Part shown: in pieces, positions 26,943-35,376 of the stretch
How positions within the stretch are numbered: the stretch's first letter is position 1
How the letters are laid out: the number at the start of each line of letters is the position of its first letter
NCBI RefSeq assembly: GCF_040095835.1
Contig: NZ_JBBMFT010000001.1
Coordinates: 186,001 to 250,000 of the forward strand
Origin: Flavonifractor hominis
Lineage (GTDB): Bacteria; Bacillota; Clostridia; Oscillospirales; Oscillospiraceae
Direction: 5' to 3'
DNA: 64,000 nucleotides
Program-made: the position numbers and the translations under genes
Notes under the pieces: model-generated
The model's input: only the letters and a program-made list of their open reading frames with translations
Databases searched by the model: none
Told to the model about the DNA's origin: nothing

Positions 26943-26971
26943 TTGAAATTATGAATGAGATGTGTTATAAT
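26943..26971 (+). promoter_or_regulatory. Promoter of the SCIFF peptide gene
   Basis: TTGAAA (26943-26948) and TATAAT (26966-26971) are 17 bp apart, beginning right at the preceding stop. Confidence 0.8.
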
Positions 26972-27005
26972 CGCGACAAACCATAGTCATGGGAGGGAAA
27001 ACAGA

Positions 27006-27146
27006 ATGAAGCATGTGAAGACGCTCAACGGCGCAACTCTGAAGAACAGCGCCGCTCACGGCGGCTGCGGCGAGTGCCAGACCTCCTGCCAGTCCGCTTG
27101 TAAGACCTCTTGCACCGTGGCCAACCAGAAGTGCGAGAACAAGTAA
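27006..27146 (+). CDS. scfA: SCIFF ribosomally made peptide precursor
   Basis: This 46-aa peptide (MKHVKTLNGATLKNSAAHGG then a run of six Cys in CGECQTSCQSACKTSC plus a late Cys) matches the six-cysteines-in-forty-five (SCIFF) family, nearly universal in Clostridia. The leader is about residues 1-20 and the Cys-rich core follows. The radical-SAM maturase downstream forms thioether cross-links between Cys and neighbouring residues. ATG 27006 follows GGGAGGG. Biological role of the mature peptide is unknown. Confidence 0.95.
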   Translation: MKHVKTLNGATLKNSAAHGGCGECQTSCQSACKTSCTVANQKCENK

Positions 27147-27163
27147 GAACGAACGCAGCTGAG

Positions 27164-27190
27164 AAAAGGGTGGGGCATCCCACCCTTTTT
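27164..27190 (+). terminator. Terminator between SCIFF gene and its maturase
   Basis: AAAAGGGTGGG / CCCACCCTTTT with loop GCAT and a T run. Partial readthrough would give much more peptide than enzyme, a sensible ratio for this pair. Confidence 0.8.
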
Positions 27191-27222
27191 CCATGCCGGA
27201 ATGAAATGAGGAACGAAAATTT

Positions 27223-28584
27223 ATGGTACATACCTTTCAGTGTCTCGGCGTAAACATTGCCGTAGATGTGAACAGTGGAGCTGTCCATGTACTGGACGAG
27301 CTGACTTATCATCTGCTGGAGCAGGTGCAGCCGCCTATGGCGGAGCATTGTCCTGCGGAGATCTGTGCCAAGCTGCCCCAATATGACCCGGCTGATCTGG
27401 AGGGGGCTTGGCAGGAATTGCGAGAGCTGGTCCGTGAGGGCCTTTTGTTTGAAGAGGACGACTACATTGACCGGGAGAAGGCTGCCTCCATGCAGCAGCA
27501 GGCATTGGTAAAGGCCTTATGTCTGCATGTCTCCCACGACTGTAACCTGCGGTGCAAGTACTGTTTTGCTTCCACTGGCGACTTTGGTACGGGTCACCGC
27601 ATGACCATGAGCCAGGAGACGGCAAAGCGGGCCATCGATTTCGTGGTTGCCAAATCCGGTCACCGTCGCAATATTGAAGTGGACTTCTTTGGCGGAGAGC
27701 CTCTGATGGCCATGGATACCGTAAAGGCTACAGTGGAGTATGCGCGCTCGATTGAAAAAGAACATGGTAAGTCGTTCCGTTTTACCATGACTACCAACGG
27801 AGTGCTGCTTGATGATGAGAACATTGAGTACATTAACCGTGAGATGTCCAACGCAGTTTTGTCCATTGACGGACGCAAAGAAGTCAACGACGATTTGCGT
27901 CCTACGATTAACGGAAAAGGTTCTTACGATGTGATCGTGCCCAAGTTTAAAAAGCTGATTGAGGGCCGTGGTACCAAGGACTATTATCTGCGAGGAACAT
28001 TTACCCGCTTCCACAAAGACTTTGCAGAGGACGTAAAGGCACTGGCTGCCATTGGACGCAATATCTCGGTGGAGCCTGTGGTGGGCAAGGAGGATGATCC
28101 CTATGCGCTTCAGGAGAGCGATCTGCCTGAATTGAAGGCGGAGTATGAGCGCCTGGCGGAGTATCTTCGGGACCACAGGGAGACAAATTTCTTCCACTTC
28201 AATGTAGACCTGGCTCAAGGTCCCTGCGTTATTAAGCGGCTGCGAGGCTGTGGTGCTGGGTGTGAGTATGTAGCTATCACACCGGAAGGGGACATCTATC
28301 CGTGCCATCAGTTTGTGGGTAATGAAGAGTACAAACTGGGTAGTGTCTATGATGGAACGTTTGACAGGGAACTTTCCAGCCAGTTTGCTGCTCTGAACAT
28401 ATATACCCGGGAGGAATGTCGGGACTGCTGGGCTCGCTTCTATTGTTCCGGTGGATGTTCTGCATCTAACCTGCTTGTCAATGGTGACATAAAGCATCCT
28501 CATAAGGTTGGGTGTGAGCTGGAGCGCAAGCGGCTGGAATGTGCCATTGCGCTGAAAGCCATTGCATCTGGGCTGGCAGAATGA
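27223..28584 (+). CDS. scfB: Thioether cross-link-forming SCIFF peptide maturase
   Basis: This 453-aa radical-SAM/SPASM enzyme has an N-terminal peptide-recognition part (about residues 1-90), the cluster motif CNLRCKYCFA, and a SPASM domain with CGAGCEY, ITPEGDIYPCHQF and CRDCWARFYCSGGCSASN that binds auxiliary clusters. It makes Cys-to-Thr-type thioether links in the SCIFF peptide. ATG 27223 follows AATGAGGAAC. Length and order fit the family. Confidence 0.95.
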   Translation: MVHTFQCLGVNIAVDVNSGAVHVLDELTYHLLEQVQPPMAEHCPAEICAKLPQYDPADLEGAWQELRELVREGLLFEEDDYIDREKAASMQQQALVKALCLHVSHDCNLRCKYCFASTGDFGTGHRMTMSQETAKRAIDFVVAKSGHRRNIEVDFFGGEPLMAMDTVKATVEYARSIEKEHGKSFRFTMTTNGVLLDDENIEYINREMSNAVLSIDGRKEVNDDLRPTINGKGSYDVIVPKFKKLIEGRGTKDYYLRGTFTRFHKDFAEDVKALAAIGRNISVEPVVGKEDDPYALQESDLPELKAEYERLAEYLRDHRETNFFHFNVDLAQGPCVIKRLRGCGAGCEYVAITPEGDIYPCHQFVGNEEYKLGSVYDGTFDRELSSQFAALNIYTREECRDCWARFYCSGGCSASNLLVNGDIKHPHKVGCELERKRLECAIALKAIASGLAE

Positions 28585-28850
28585 CCTATACAAACTGTAA
28601 TTATACAATTTGTAATCGTTAGATAATCAAACAAAATTGTCATATAGACCTCGAAACTGATACTAAAAACACAAAATTAAGAACAAATAGAGCGCGCAAG
28701 GGAAGCGTGCTCTATTTGTTTATTTACTTAGTTTACATAATAATGTTTACATAATATATTGTCATAATATACAAAAATAAACTTTTTGTTTGAGTTTCCT
28801 TGCACAATGGTATTTCGTAAGCTATAGTTATAAGAAGAGGAGCCACTTTT
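28585..28850. other. AT-rich intergenic region
   Basis: This 266-bp gap between scfB and the spoIIM leader is clearly richer in A+T than its neighbours. It holds the scfB terminator (28682-28720) and, past it, an AT-rich tract with repeated ATAATGTTTACATAATATA-like sequence around 28735-28760 that could bear promoters. No RNA gene is recognised. Confidence 0.5.
28682..28720 (+). terminator. Terminator after scfB
   Basis: AACAAATAGAGC / GCTCTATTTGTT arms with a GC-rich inner stem, followed by TATTTA. It lies about 100 bp after scfB. Confidence 0.7.
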
Positions 28851-28922
28851 ATGCGTCTATTTGACCGGCTGCAGGCATACGTTTTCACCAAGGGAGGGAG
28901 TAAACGATGCGCAGAGCGGTAG
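28851..28922 (+). CDS. Possible 23-aa leader peptide before spoIIM
   Basis: ATG 28851 has a strong ribosome site (AGAGGAG, about 8 bp upstream) and opens a frame of 23 codons (MRLFDRLQAYVFTKGG...) that overlaps the first 16 bp of spoIIM. The good ribosome site suggests real translation and coupling, but no homologue is known to me. The sequence CATACGTT (28876-28883), resembling a sigma-E minus-10, lies within it. Confidence 0.3.
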   Translation: MRLFDRLQAYVFTKGGSKRCAER

Positions 28923-29539
28923 CCGGAGTGTGGAATGTATCTGAGGGTAGTTATCTACCTGCGCTGGTGCTCGTCGCCGCCTGCTTTTTTGTGGGAGGGG
29001 TGACAGGCTGTCTTCTGGCTTCTTGTGTAGATGGCAGCGGCCGGGAGCAGTTGTCGGCTTATGTGGATAGTTTTTTACGCTCGGCCATAACGGATGGACT
29101 GGAATTGCCCAGTCTAGCGGCTCAGATTTGGGATATGATGCGATGGCCCTTGCTGGCGCTTCTGCTTGGCTTTACTGCACTTGGGTTGCTTGGGCTGCCG
29201 TTGCTGTTTGCTGTGAGAGGATTTTTGTTGGGGTTTTCGATTGCATCTTTTATCCAGCTGTTTGGAAGCTCCGGCTGTCTGCTGGCGTTTTTGCTGTTTG
29301 GTCTGAGCGGGGCGATTTCCGTGCCGGTGTTATTTGTACTTGGGGTACAAAGTTTCGCTGCTGCCAGAGGGCTGGCTGGATATACCGGACAGAACAACAG
29401 GGCGGCGCGTTTGCCGTATGGGCGGGCCTATCTTCGCCGGTGTGGACTTTGCGCTCTGGCACTGTGTGTGTGTGTGCTTCTGGAGCGGGTTGCAGTTCCG
29501 CCCTTGATTTCGGGATTGGCACAGACCTTTTTGTGCTGA
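28907..29539 (+). CDS. spoIIM: Stage II sporulation protein M
   Basis: This 210-aa protein has about five membrane segments (ALVLVAACFFVGGVTGCLLA; PLLALLLGFTALGLLGLPLLF; GFLLGFSIASFIQLFG and others) and the SpoIIM layout. SpoIIM works with SpoIID and SpoIIP in septal peptidoglycan removal during engulfment. ATG 28907 follows GGGAGGG. xerD directly follows, as is common in Clostridia and Bacillus-like genomes. Confidence 0.82.
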   Translation: MRRAVAGVWNVSEGSYLPALVLVAACFFVGGVTGCLLASCVDGSGREQLSAYVDSFLRSAITDGLELPSLAAQIWDMMRWPLLALLLGFTALGLLGLPLLFAVRGFLLGFSIASFIQLFGSSGCLLAFLLFGLSGAISVPVLFVLGVQSFAAARGLAGYTGQNNRAARLPYGRAYLRRCGLCALALCVCVLLERVAVPPLISGLAQTFLC

Positions 29540-29577
29540 TAGAACAGAAGAATACGGGCAAGAAGGTGTGGGGTAGG

Positions 29578-30456
29578 ATGGATTATCGCAGCGGTTATAC
29601 AGAATATCTGAACTATGAAAAACGGGCCACGCCCAATACATTAAGTTCCTACTTGCGGGATGTGACCCAATACCTCCGCTGGCTGGAGGAGATTGGAATT
29701 GCTCCGGAGCAGGCTGAACAGGCGGATGTAGAGGCGTATATTCGGCACCTAACTTCTGTTGGAAAATCTGCGGCTACAGTGACACGGTCGCTGGCATCGC
29801 TCAAATCCTTTTATACCTATCTCATAAAAATCGGGATGGTTGACCTTAACCCGGCCAAAGGACTTGCACCGGCCAAGGTGGAGCGGAAGTTGCCCCAGAT
29901 TCTGACGTCCAAGGAAGTAGAGCTGTTTTTGGAACAGCCTGATCCCACGGATGCCAAGGGGTGCCGGGATCGTGCCATGCTGGAATTGCTCTATGCTACC
30001 GGGATTCGAGTGTCGGAGCTTATCGGGTTGAATCTGGAGAATCTGAATCTATCTGCCAGCTTTATTCGATGTGCCAGCCGGGGAAAAGAACGTATTATCC
30101 CCTTATATCCGGCAGCGGTACGGGCAATGCAGGCATATCTGGAGCATGTAAGGCCTCAGATGGTAGAGCATGCGGATGAAAAAGCGCTTTTTGTAAATAT
30201 GAGCGGAGAGCGGATGAGCCGACAGGGTTTTTGGAAGATTATAAAACATTACCAGGAGAAGGCTGGCATCCAAAAGGAGATCACACCACATACGCTGCGC
30301 CACTCCTTTGCAGCTCATCTGCTGGAAAATGGAGCAGATTTACATTCCATTCAGGAGATGTTGGGACACGCAGACATTTCTTCCACTCAAATCTATACTC
30401 AGGTAGTCAATCAGAAGTTAAAGAGTGTATATAATAAGGCCCATCCCAGGGCTTAA
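29578..30456 (+). CDS. xerD: Tyrosine recombinase XerD
   Basis: This 292-aa recombinase has the SAM-like N-terminal domain (YLNYEKRATPNTLSSYLRDV) and the catalytic residues: Arg in YATGIRVSELIGLNL, HxxR in TPHTLRHSFAAHLL, and His/Tyr in LGHADISSTQIYTQV. Normal XerD length; with XerC it resolves chromosome dimers at dif. ATG 29578 follows GTGGGGTAGG. Position after spoIIM supports the housekeeping role. Confidence 0.9.
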   Translation: MDYRSGYTEYLNYEKRATPNTLSSYLRDVTQYLRWLEEIGIAPEQAEQADVEAYIRHLTSVGKSAATVTRSLASLKSFYTYLIKIGMVDLNPAKGLAPAKVERKLPQILTSKEVELFLEQPDPTDAKGCRDRAMLELLYATGIRVSELIGLNLENLNLSASFIRCASRGKERIIPLYPAAVRAMQAYLEHVRPQMVEHADEKALFVNMSGERMSRQGFWKIIKHYQEKAGIQKEITPHTLRHSFAAHLLENGADLHSIQEMLGHADISSTQIYTQVVNQKLKSVYNKAHPRA

Positions 30457-30472
30457 ACAAATGTTCTATCCG

Positions 30473-30529
30473 ACGGAGCCGGGCGGCACGCAATTCCAGG
30501 TTGCGCGCCGCCCGGCTCCGTGTTACAAT
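30473..30529 (+). promoter_or_regulatory. Large hairpin with an embedded promoter before ruvC
   Basis: ACGGAGCCGGGCGGC pairs perfectly with GCCGCCCGGCTCCGT (15 bp), with an inner GCAA/TTGC stem; no T run follows. TTGCGC (30501-30506) and TACAAT (30524-30529), 17 bp apart, form a promoter whose spacer is the 3' arm. The site could end xerD transcripts poorly and start the ruv operon. Confidence 0.55.
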
Positions 30530-30565
30530 AAATTCTGTATGGACACAGGAAGGGACTACAGAATT

Positions 30566-31099
30566 ATGCTGATTTTAGGAATCGATCCCGGCTTTGCCAT
30601 CGTTGGCTTTGGGTTAGTGGAAGCAGACCAAGGGCGTCAGCGTCTGATCCAGTGCGGTGCGATCACTACTCCAGCTGGAGAAGCTCTTCCTGCCAGGCTT
30701 CGTCAGATCGCAGATGATATGGACCTGCTTCTGACGCAGTTTCATCCACAAGCTATGGCCATTGAAGAGCTGTTTTTCAACAACAATATTACAACCGGCA
30801 TTGGTGTGGCTCAGGCCAGGGGGGTGTTGCTTCTCTCAGCGGAGAGGCATAAAGTCCCTATTTATGAATACTCCCCCAGTCAGGTCAAACAAGCTGTGGT
30901 AGGTTATGGAAAAGCTGAAAAGCGTCAGGTTATGGACATGACAAAACGGCTTTTAAACCTGAAAGCAGTGCCAAAGCCGGATGATGCTGCCGATGCGGTA
31001 GCCATCGCCTTGTGCCATGCCCGCTCGTATACTTCCCGTCTTCAGAACCCCGATGCTGCCAAACCTGGCAGCGGCCGGTACGCTGTGCGAAATCGCTAG
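30566..31099 (+). CDS. ruvC: Holliday junction endonuclease RuvC
   Basis: This 177-aa resolvase shows the acidic active-site regions GIDPGFAIVGFG, AIEELFFNNN and DDAADAVAIALCHA. It cuts Holliday junctions made by RuvAB. ATG 30566 gives the family N-terminus MLILGIDPG. It leads ruvC-ruvA-DUF6054-ruvB. Confidence 0.95.
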   Translation: MLILGIDPGFAIVGFGLVEADQGRQRLIQCGAITTPAGEALPARLRQIADDMDLLLTQFHPQAMAIEELFFNNNITTGIGVAQARGVLLLSAERHKVPIYEYSPSQVKQAVVGYGKAEKRQVMDMTKRLLNLKAVPKPDDAADAVAIALCHARSYTSRLQNPDAAKPGSGRYAVRNR

Positions 31100-31112
31100 G
31101 AGTTTGGAAATT

Positions 31113-31718
31113 ATGTTTTACTATGTAAAAGGGACAGTGGCCCATACTGCACCATATTTGGCGGTTATCGACTGTGGTGGGGTGGGTTATGCTTGCCGTA
31201 CCACCAATAACACCCTTGCCCACCTGAAAAAAGGGGAAACTGCCAAGCTCTATACCCATTTGAACGTCCGGGAGGACGCTATGGAGCTCTATGGTTTTGC
31301 AACAGAAAATGAACTCAATTGTTTTCAGTTGCTGATTGGGGTGTCCGGAGTAGGCCCCAAAGCGGCGTTGTCCATTCTTTCTGCAGCCACACCAGAATCG
31401 CTGGCTATGAGCATCATCACTGGGGATGAGAAGGCCCTGACCGTAGCACAGGGTATCGGTAAGAAAATTGCCCAACGCATTATTCTGGAGCTGAAGGATA
31501 AACTGGCCAAGGGCCAGATCAGCCCGGGCGGAGAATCTTATGGCGGTACAGGCGTTACTGTTATTCCGGAGAATAAATCCTCCGAGGCCGCCGCTGCCCT
31601 GGCGGTGCTTGGGTATTCCCAGAACGAGATCGGTATGGCCCTCAAAGGAATTGATTTGGAGGCATTAAGTCTGGAGGAAGTGATCAAGCAGGCGCTGAAA
31701 AAGATGGTGAAGGGATAA
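31113..31718 (+). CDS. ruvA: Holliday junction helicase subunit RuvA
   Basis: This 201-aa protein has the N-terminal OB domain (MFYYVKGTVAHTAPYLAVID), central helix-hairpin-helix motifs (GVSGVGPKAALSILS; AQGIGKKIAQRIILELKDK) and the C-terminal RuvB-binding domain (EAAAALAVLGYSQNEI). It binds four-way junctions. It starts 13 bp after ruvC. Confidence 0.96.
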   Translation: MFYYVKGTVAHTAPYLAVIDCGGVGYACRTTNNTLAHLKKGETAKLYTHLNVREDAMELYGFATENELNCFQLLIGVSGVGPKAALSILSAATPESLAMSIITGDEKALTVAQGIGKKIAQRIILELKDKLAKGQISPGGESYGGTGVTVIPENKSSEAAAALAVLGYSQNEIGMALKGIDLEALSLEEVIKQALKKMVKG

Positions 31719-31747
31719 ATCTCGGTCTACCGAAAGGAGGAGCATGT

Positions 31748-32086
31748 ATGGCCAAATTGGAACGGAATCTAACTGGTAATTTTGATGCATTACTGGATTA
31801 TCTCCATGACGGCATTCTGAACGGAAGTGCTTCTGCCAGTTGGGAAGAGAGCAGTGACTACGAGGGTGCTAATTTCCGTTGTGCCGTCCGGGTGTACGAG
31901 CGGTACAGCGTCATGGGCGGCAATCGGGTGAGCCTGAACTTGACCCTGGTTGGGGAGGGGGACCGGCTTTTTCTCTCTGCTATCACCTCCGGTGGCAGCC
32001 AGGCCATGTTTTTCAAGATCAACACATTAGGGGAGGGGGCCTTCCTGGACCAAGTGGAGGAGCTTCTGGATCAGTGGAAAGGATAA
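31748..32086 (+). CDS. DUF6054 family protein in the ruv operon
   Basis: This 112-aa protein (MAKLERNLTGNFDALLDYLH..., VRVYERYSVMGGNRVSLNLTL, ATSGGSQAMFFKIN-like ITSGGSQAMFFKIN) matches the DUF6054 family often placed near ruvB in Oscillospiraceae. No catalytic motif is apparent. ATG 31748 follows AAAGGAGG. Function unknown; its place between ruvA and ruvB implies only co-expression. Confidence 0.7.
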   Translation: MAKLERNLTGNFDALLDYLHDGILNGSASASWEESSDYEGANFRCAVRVYERYSVMGGNRVSLNLTLVGEGDRLFLSAITSGGSQAMFFKINTLGEGAFLDQVEELLDQWKG

Positions 32087-32166
32087 AAACGTGCTATAAT
32101 CTGTAAACTGCTTTGAGTGATACCTTTACCGGTATGGCGAACCGGTTCCGAAAAGGAAGTGAGACT

Positions 32167-33222
32167 TTGAGCATTGCATTTTCTGAAGAAGGGTTTGAGA
32201 CGGAGGAACCTCTGGTAACCACATCCCTTACCAGGGATGATGAGAATGAGGGTTCCCTGCGCCCTAAGACCTTAAACGAATACATCGGCCAGCAGAAAGC
32301 TAAGGGAAACCTGGAAGTATTCATTCAGGCGGCCAAAATGCGTAATGAGCCCCTGGATCATGTTTTGCTTCATGGCCCGCCAGGTCTGGGTAAGACGACG
32401 CTCTCCAACATCATCGCCAATGAGATGGGGGTCAACATCCGCATAACCTCCGGTCCTGCGATTGAAAAGCCGGGAGATCTTGCGGCGCTTCTTACCAATC
32501 TGGCAGAAAACGATATTCTATTTGTGGATGAGATCCACCGACTCAATCGGTCGGTAGAGGAGATCCTATATCCGGCCATGGAGGACTTTGCCATCGATAT
32601 TATCATTGGCAAGGGGCCTTCCGCCAACTCCATCCGACTGGATTTACCCAAGTTTACCCTTATTGGCGCCACTACCCGAGCGGGTCAGCTGTCAGCCCCT
32701 CTGCGGGATCGGTTCGGTGTAACCCTGCGGCTGGAACTCTATACTCCGGAGGAGTTGGCTCTCATTGTCACCCGTTCGGCTGGTATTTTGAACGTACCCA
32801 TCGAAGCTGACGGTGCCATGGAGATTGCAAGGCGCAGCCGAGGCACCCCGCGCATTGCCAATCGGATGCTGCGCCGGGTCCGTGACTTTGCTCAGGTAAA
32901 GGCGGGAGGTGTCATTACCCGAGACGTAGCCGATGCTGCGCTTACTGCGCTGGAGGTAGACTACCTTGGTCTGGACGCAATCGACCGGCGGATGCTTTCT
33001 AGTATTATTGAGCATTACAGCGGAGGTCCAGTAGGGCTGGAGACGCTGGCCGCCACCATCAATGAGGAAGCGGTTACTCTGGAAGACGTGTATGAACCCT
33101 ATCTGATGCAAATGGGATTTCTTACCCGGACCCCCAGAGGGCGGTGCGTTACCCGGCGAGCCTACGAACATTTGGGGCTGAGCGTCCCTGGCGGCATGGG
33201 CATGGACCAGCTGAGCTTATGA
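32167..33222 (+). CDS. ruvB: Holliday junction helicase motor RuvB
   Basis: This AAA+ ATPase has SLRPKTLNEYIGQ, Walker A HGPPGLGKTTLS, Walker B DEIHRLNR, sensor GATTRAG, and the C-terminal winged helix ending TPRGRCVTRRAYEHLG. TTG 32167 is preferred (AAGGAAGTGAG at about 32153-32163; 351 aa); a longer frame begins at TTG 32113. It drives branch migration with RuvA. Confidence 0.95.
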   Translation: MSIAFSEEGFETEEPLVTTSLTRDDENEGSLRPKTLNEYIGQQKAKGNLEVFIQAAKMRNEPLDHVLLHGPPGLGKTTLSNIIANEMGVNIRITSGPAIEKPGDLAALLTNLAENDILFVDEIHRLNRSVEEILYPAMEDFAIDIIIGKGPSANSIRLDLPKFTLIGATTRAGQLSAPLRDRFGVTLRLELYTPEELALIVTRSAGILNVPIEADGAMEIARRSRGTPRIANRMLRRVRDFAQVKAGGVITRDVADAALTALEVDYLGLDAIDRRMLSSIIEHYSGGPVGLETLAATINEEAVTLEDVYEPYLMQMGFLTRTPRGRCVTRRAYEHLGLSVPGGMGMDQLSL

Positions 33223-33289
33223 GTGCAGTATGTGCCGATGATATGGAAAACTCAGCCGGGAATGAAGGTGTGGTATCATAGACAAGGTA

Positions 33290-33877
33290 TTGCGTGATGG
33301 AAAGGTCCTCCTGCGGCCGATGAAATGTTGTGACGTGTATGACCGGGTCTACTGGGAGAGTGAGGATACCGAGTGGAAGCTATGGGACGGACCCTGGGAC
33401 TATGAGGGAAAGACGCAGGAGGAACTCGGAAAGCAGCTCGCGGAGAAAAAAGCGGTGTGGTTGAGCAGAATCGAGCGGTTACCCGAGCAGGATCCGGTGC
33501 TGAGCTTGGAAATCTGCGTGGATGATATGGAACAGACACATATCGGATGGCTGGGTGCCTACTATATCGACGACGCTTGTTGCATCACTGAGGCTGGGGA
33601 GCGTCTGGCGGTGGGTATCACAATAGTGCCTCAGACCGTCAGAAGGAAGGGCTATGCCCAGGCCGCGCTGACACTTTATATTCGGTATCTGTTCGCCTGT
33701 GGTGTGCCGGAGGTATACACACAGACTTGGTCTGGCAATGTCCGGATGATTCGTCTGGCAGAAAAACTGGGTTTTTCTGAGTACATGAGGAAAAAGGATC
33801 TACGCCTTGTGCGTGGACAGAGGTATGACGGGTTAACCTTCCGGTTGCTGCCAGAGCAAATGGACAGGATGATCTGA
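33290..33877 (+). CDS. GNAT family N-acetyltransferase
   Basis: This 195-aa protein shows the GNAT acetyl-CoA loop VPQTVRRKGYAQAALTLYIR (about residues 110-129) and the late VYTQTWSGNVRMIRLAEKLGF. The start is uncertain: TTG 33290 is used, though an in-frame ATA at 33278 has the better-placed GAAGGTG. Substrate unknown. It stands alone between ruvB and glmM. Confidence 0.78.
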   Translation: MRDGKVLLRPMKCCDVYDRVYWESEDTEWKLWDGPWDYEGKTQEELGKQLAEKKAVWLSRIERLPEQDPVLSLEICVDDMEQTHIGWLGAYYIDDACCITEAGERLAVGITIVPQTVRRKGYAQAALTLYIRYLFACGVPEVYTQTWSGNVRMIRLAEKLGFSEYMRKKDLRLVRGQRYDGLTFRLLPEQMDRMI

Positions 33878-33949
33878 ACGGGGAAGTTCCCTGTTGAGTG
33901 GGCATAAAGCAAACTTTTGATGATGTTGGAAGAAAGAGGTAATGTAAAT

Positions 33950-35302
33950 ATGGGCAAACTATTTGGGACTGATGGTATCCGCGGTGTAGTCAATGCCGGT
34001 CTGGACGCGGAGTTAGCTTTTAATGTGGGGTTGGCCGCTGCCTATGTGATGGCCCAGGAAAAAGGGGCCGGACAACCCCGATTTGCCATTGGAAAGGATA
34101 CCCGCATCTCCTCCGATTTGTTGGAGGGCGCGCTTATCGCAGGTTTGTGCTCCGCTGGGGCTGACGTGCTCCACTTGGGTGTGATTCCTACCCCAGGTGT
34201 GGCTTGGGTGACGGTAGACAGCGGCTGCGATGCTGGTATCGTCATCTCCGCTTCCCACAATCCATTTGAACACAATGGAATTAAGATCTTCAACAACCAG
34301 GGTTTCAAGCTCTCTGATGAGCTGGAGGGTAAGATTGAGGACATCATCCTCAATAAAGTGCCCGTACCGCGCAAGACTGCCGGCGAGATTGGACGGGTGG
34401 TATACGCCGATCAGAAAGAGAGTCAGGACTATATTGACCATCTGGTGTCCACCATTGACTCTGACTTGTCTGGACTGAAGATTTTGGTAGACTGCGCCAA
34501 TGGTGCGTCTTCTGCCACTGCGGGGCGACTGTTTGACCGCTTTGAAGATCTGCATGCCGATATTATCAATGCGGATCCAGATGGTGTGAACATTAACAAC
34601 GGCTGTGGTTCCACCCATCTGGACAGCCTGAAATCTATGGTAACTGCAGGTAAGTACGATCTTGGTGTTGCATTTGATGGAGATGCGGACCGCTGCCTGA
34701 TGGTGGATGAGACTGGCGAGGAGATCGATGGCGACCAGGTCATTGCCGCCTGTGGCCTGGAGTTGATGGGGAAGGGAAAACTGCCTGGCAATGCCATCGT
34801 AGGCACTGTCATGAGTAATCTGGGCCTGCATGTATTTTGCCGGGAGCACAACATGGAGCTGTTCTGCACCAGTGTGGGTGACCGCAATGTACTGGAGAAG
34901 ATGGAGGAATACGGCTATGTGTTGGGTGGTGAGCAGTCCGGGCACACGATTTTCCGCAAATATGCTACCACTGGCGACGGCCAGCTGACTGCGCTGCAAT
35001 TTTTGTCCCTGCTCCATCGTTCGGGTAAAAAAGCATCTCAGCTGGTAAAGGACTGTAAGCGGTATCCTCAGGTATTGATCAATGTTCCCGTGGCAGATAA
35101 AGCCAAAAAAGAGGCTATTATGACAGCTCAAGAGATCAAAGCTGCTGTGTCAGAGCAGGAGACGATTTTGGCTGGCACTGGCCGGGTCTTGGTGCGTCCT
35201 TCCGGTACGGAGGCGCTGATTCGGGTAATGGTGGAAGCCCAGTCAGAGGAACAGGCGCGCACAGTAGCGGAGCTTTTGGCAAATGTCATAAAAAATTATT
35301 GA
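33950..35302 (+). CDS. glmM: Phosphoglucosamine mutase
   Basis: This 450-aa enzyme converts glucosamine-6-P to glucosamine-1-P on the route to UDP-GlcNAc. Visible: MGKLFGTDGIRGVVN, the phosphoserine loop ISASHNPFEHNGIKIF, the Mg-binding DGDADRCLMVD, and the sugar-phosphate loop RPSGTEALIRVMVEA. ATG 33950 follows AGAGGT. Length is normal. Confidence 0.96.
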   Translation: MGKLFGTDGIRGVVNAGLDAELAFNVGLAAAYVMAQEKGAGQPRFAIGKDTRISSDLLEGALIAGLCSAGADVLHLGVIPTPGVAWVTVDSGCDAGIVISASHNPFEHNGIKIFNNQGFKLSDELEGKIEDIILNKVPVPRKTAGEIGRVVYADQKESQDYIDHLVSTIDSDLSGLKILVDCANGASSATAGRLFDRFEDLHADIINADPDGVNINNGCGSTHLDSLKSMVTAGKYDLGVAFDGDADRCLMVDETGEEIDGDQVIAACGLELMGKGKLPGNAIVGTVMSNLGLHVFCREHNMELFCTSVGDRNVLEKMEEYGYVLGGEQSGHTIFRKYATTGDGQLTALQFLSLLHRSGKKASQLVKDCKRYPQVLINVPVADKAKKEAIMTAQEIKAAVSEQETILAGTGRVLVRPSGTEALIRVMVEAQSEEQARTVAELLANVIKNY

Positions 35303-35328
35303 TATATCTGAAATTTTTGCATAAAAGC

Positions 35329-35358
35329 TTGACAAATCCAAATCCTTCTGCGTATAAT
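35329..35358 (+). promoter_or_regulatory. Promoter of the SigH-like gene
   Basis: TTGACA (35329-35334) and TATAAT (35353-35358) with an 18-bp spacer, 19 bp before the start codon, so the leader is short. Confidence 0.75.
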
Positions 35359-35376
35359 GGGCAAGGAGAAAATGGC

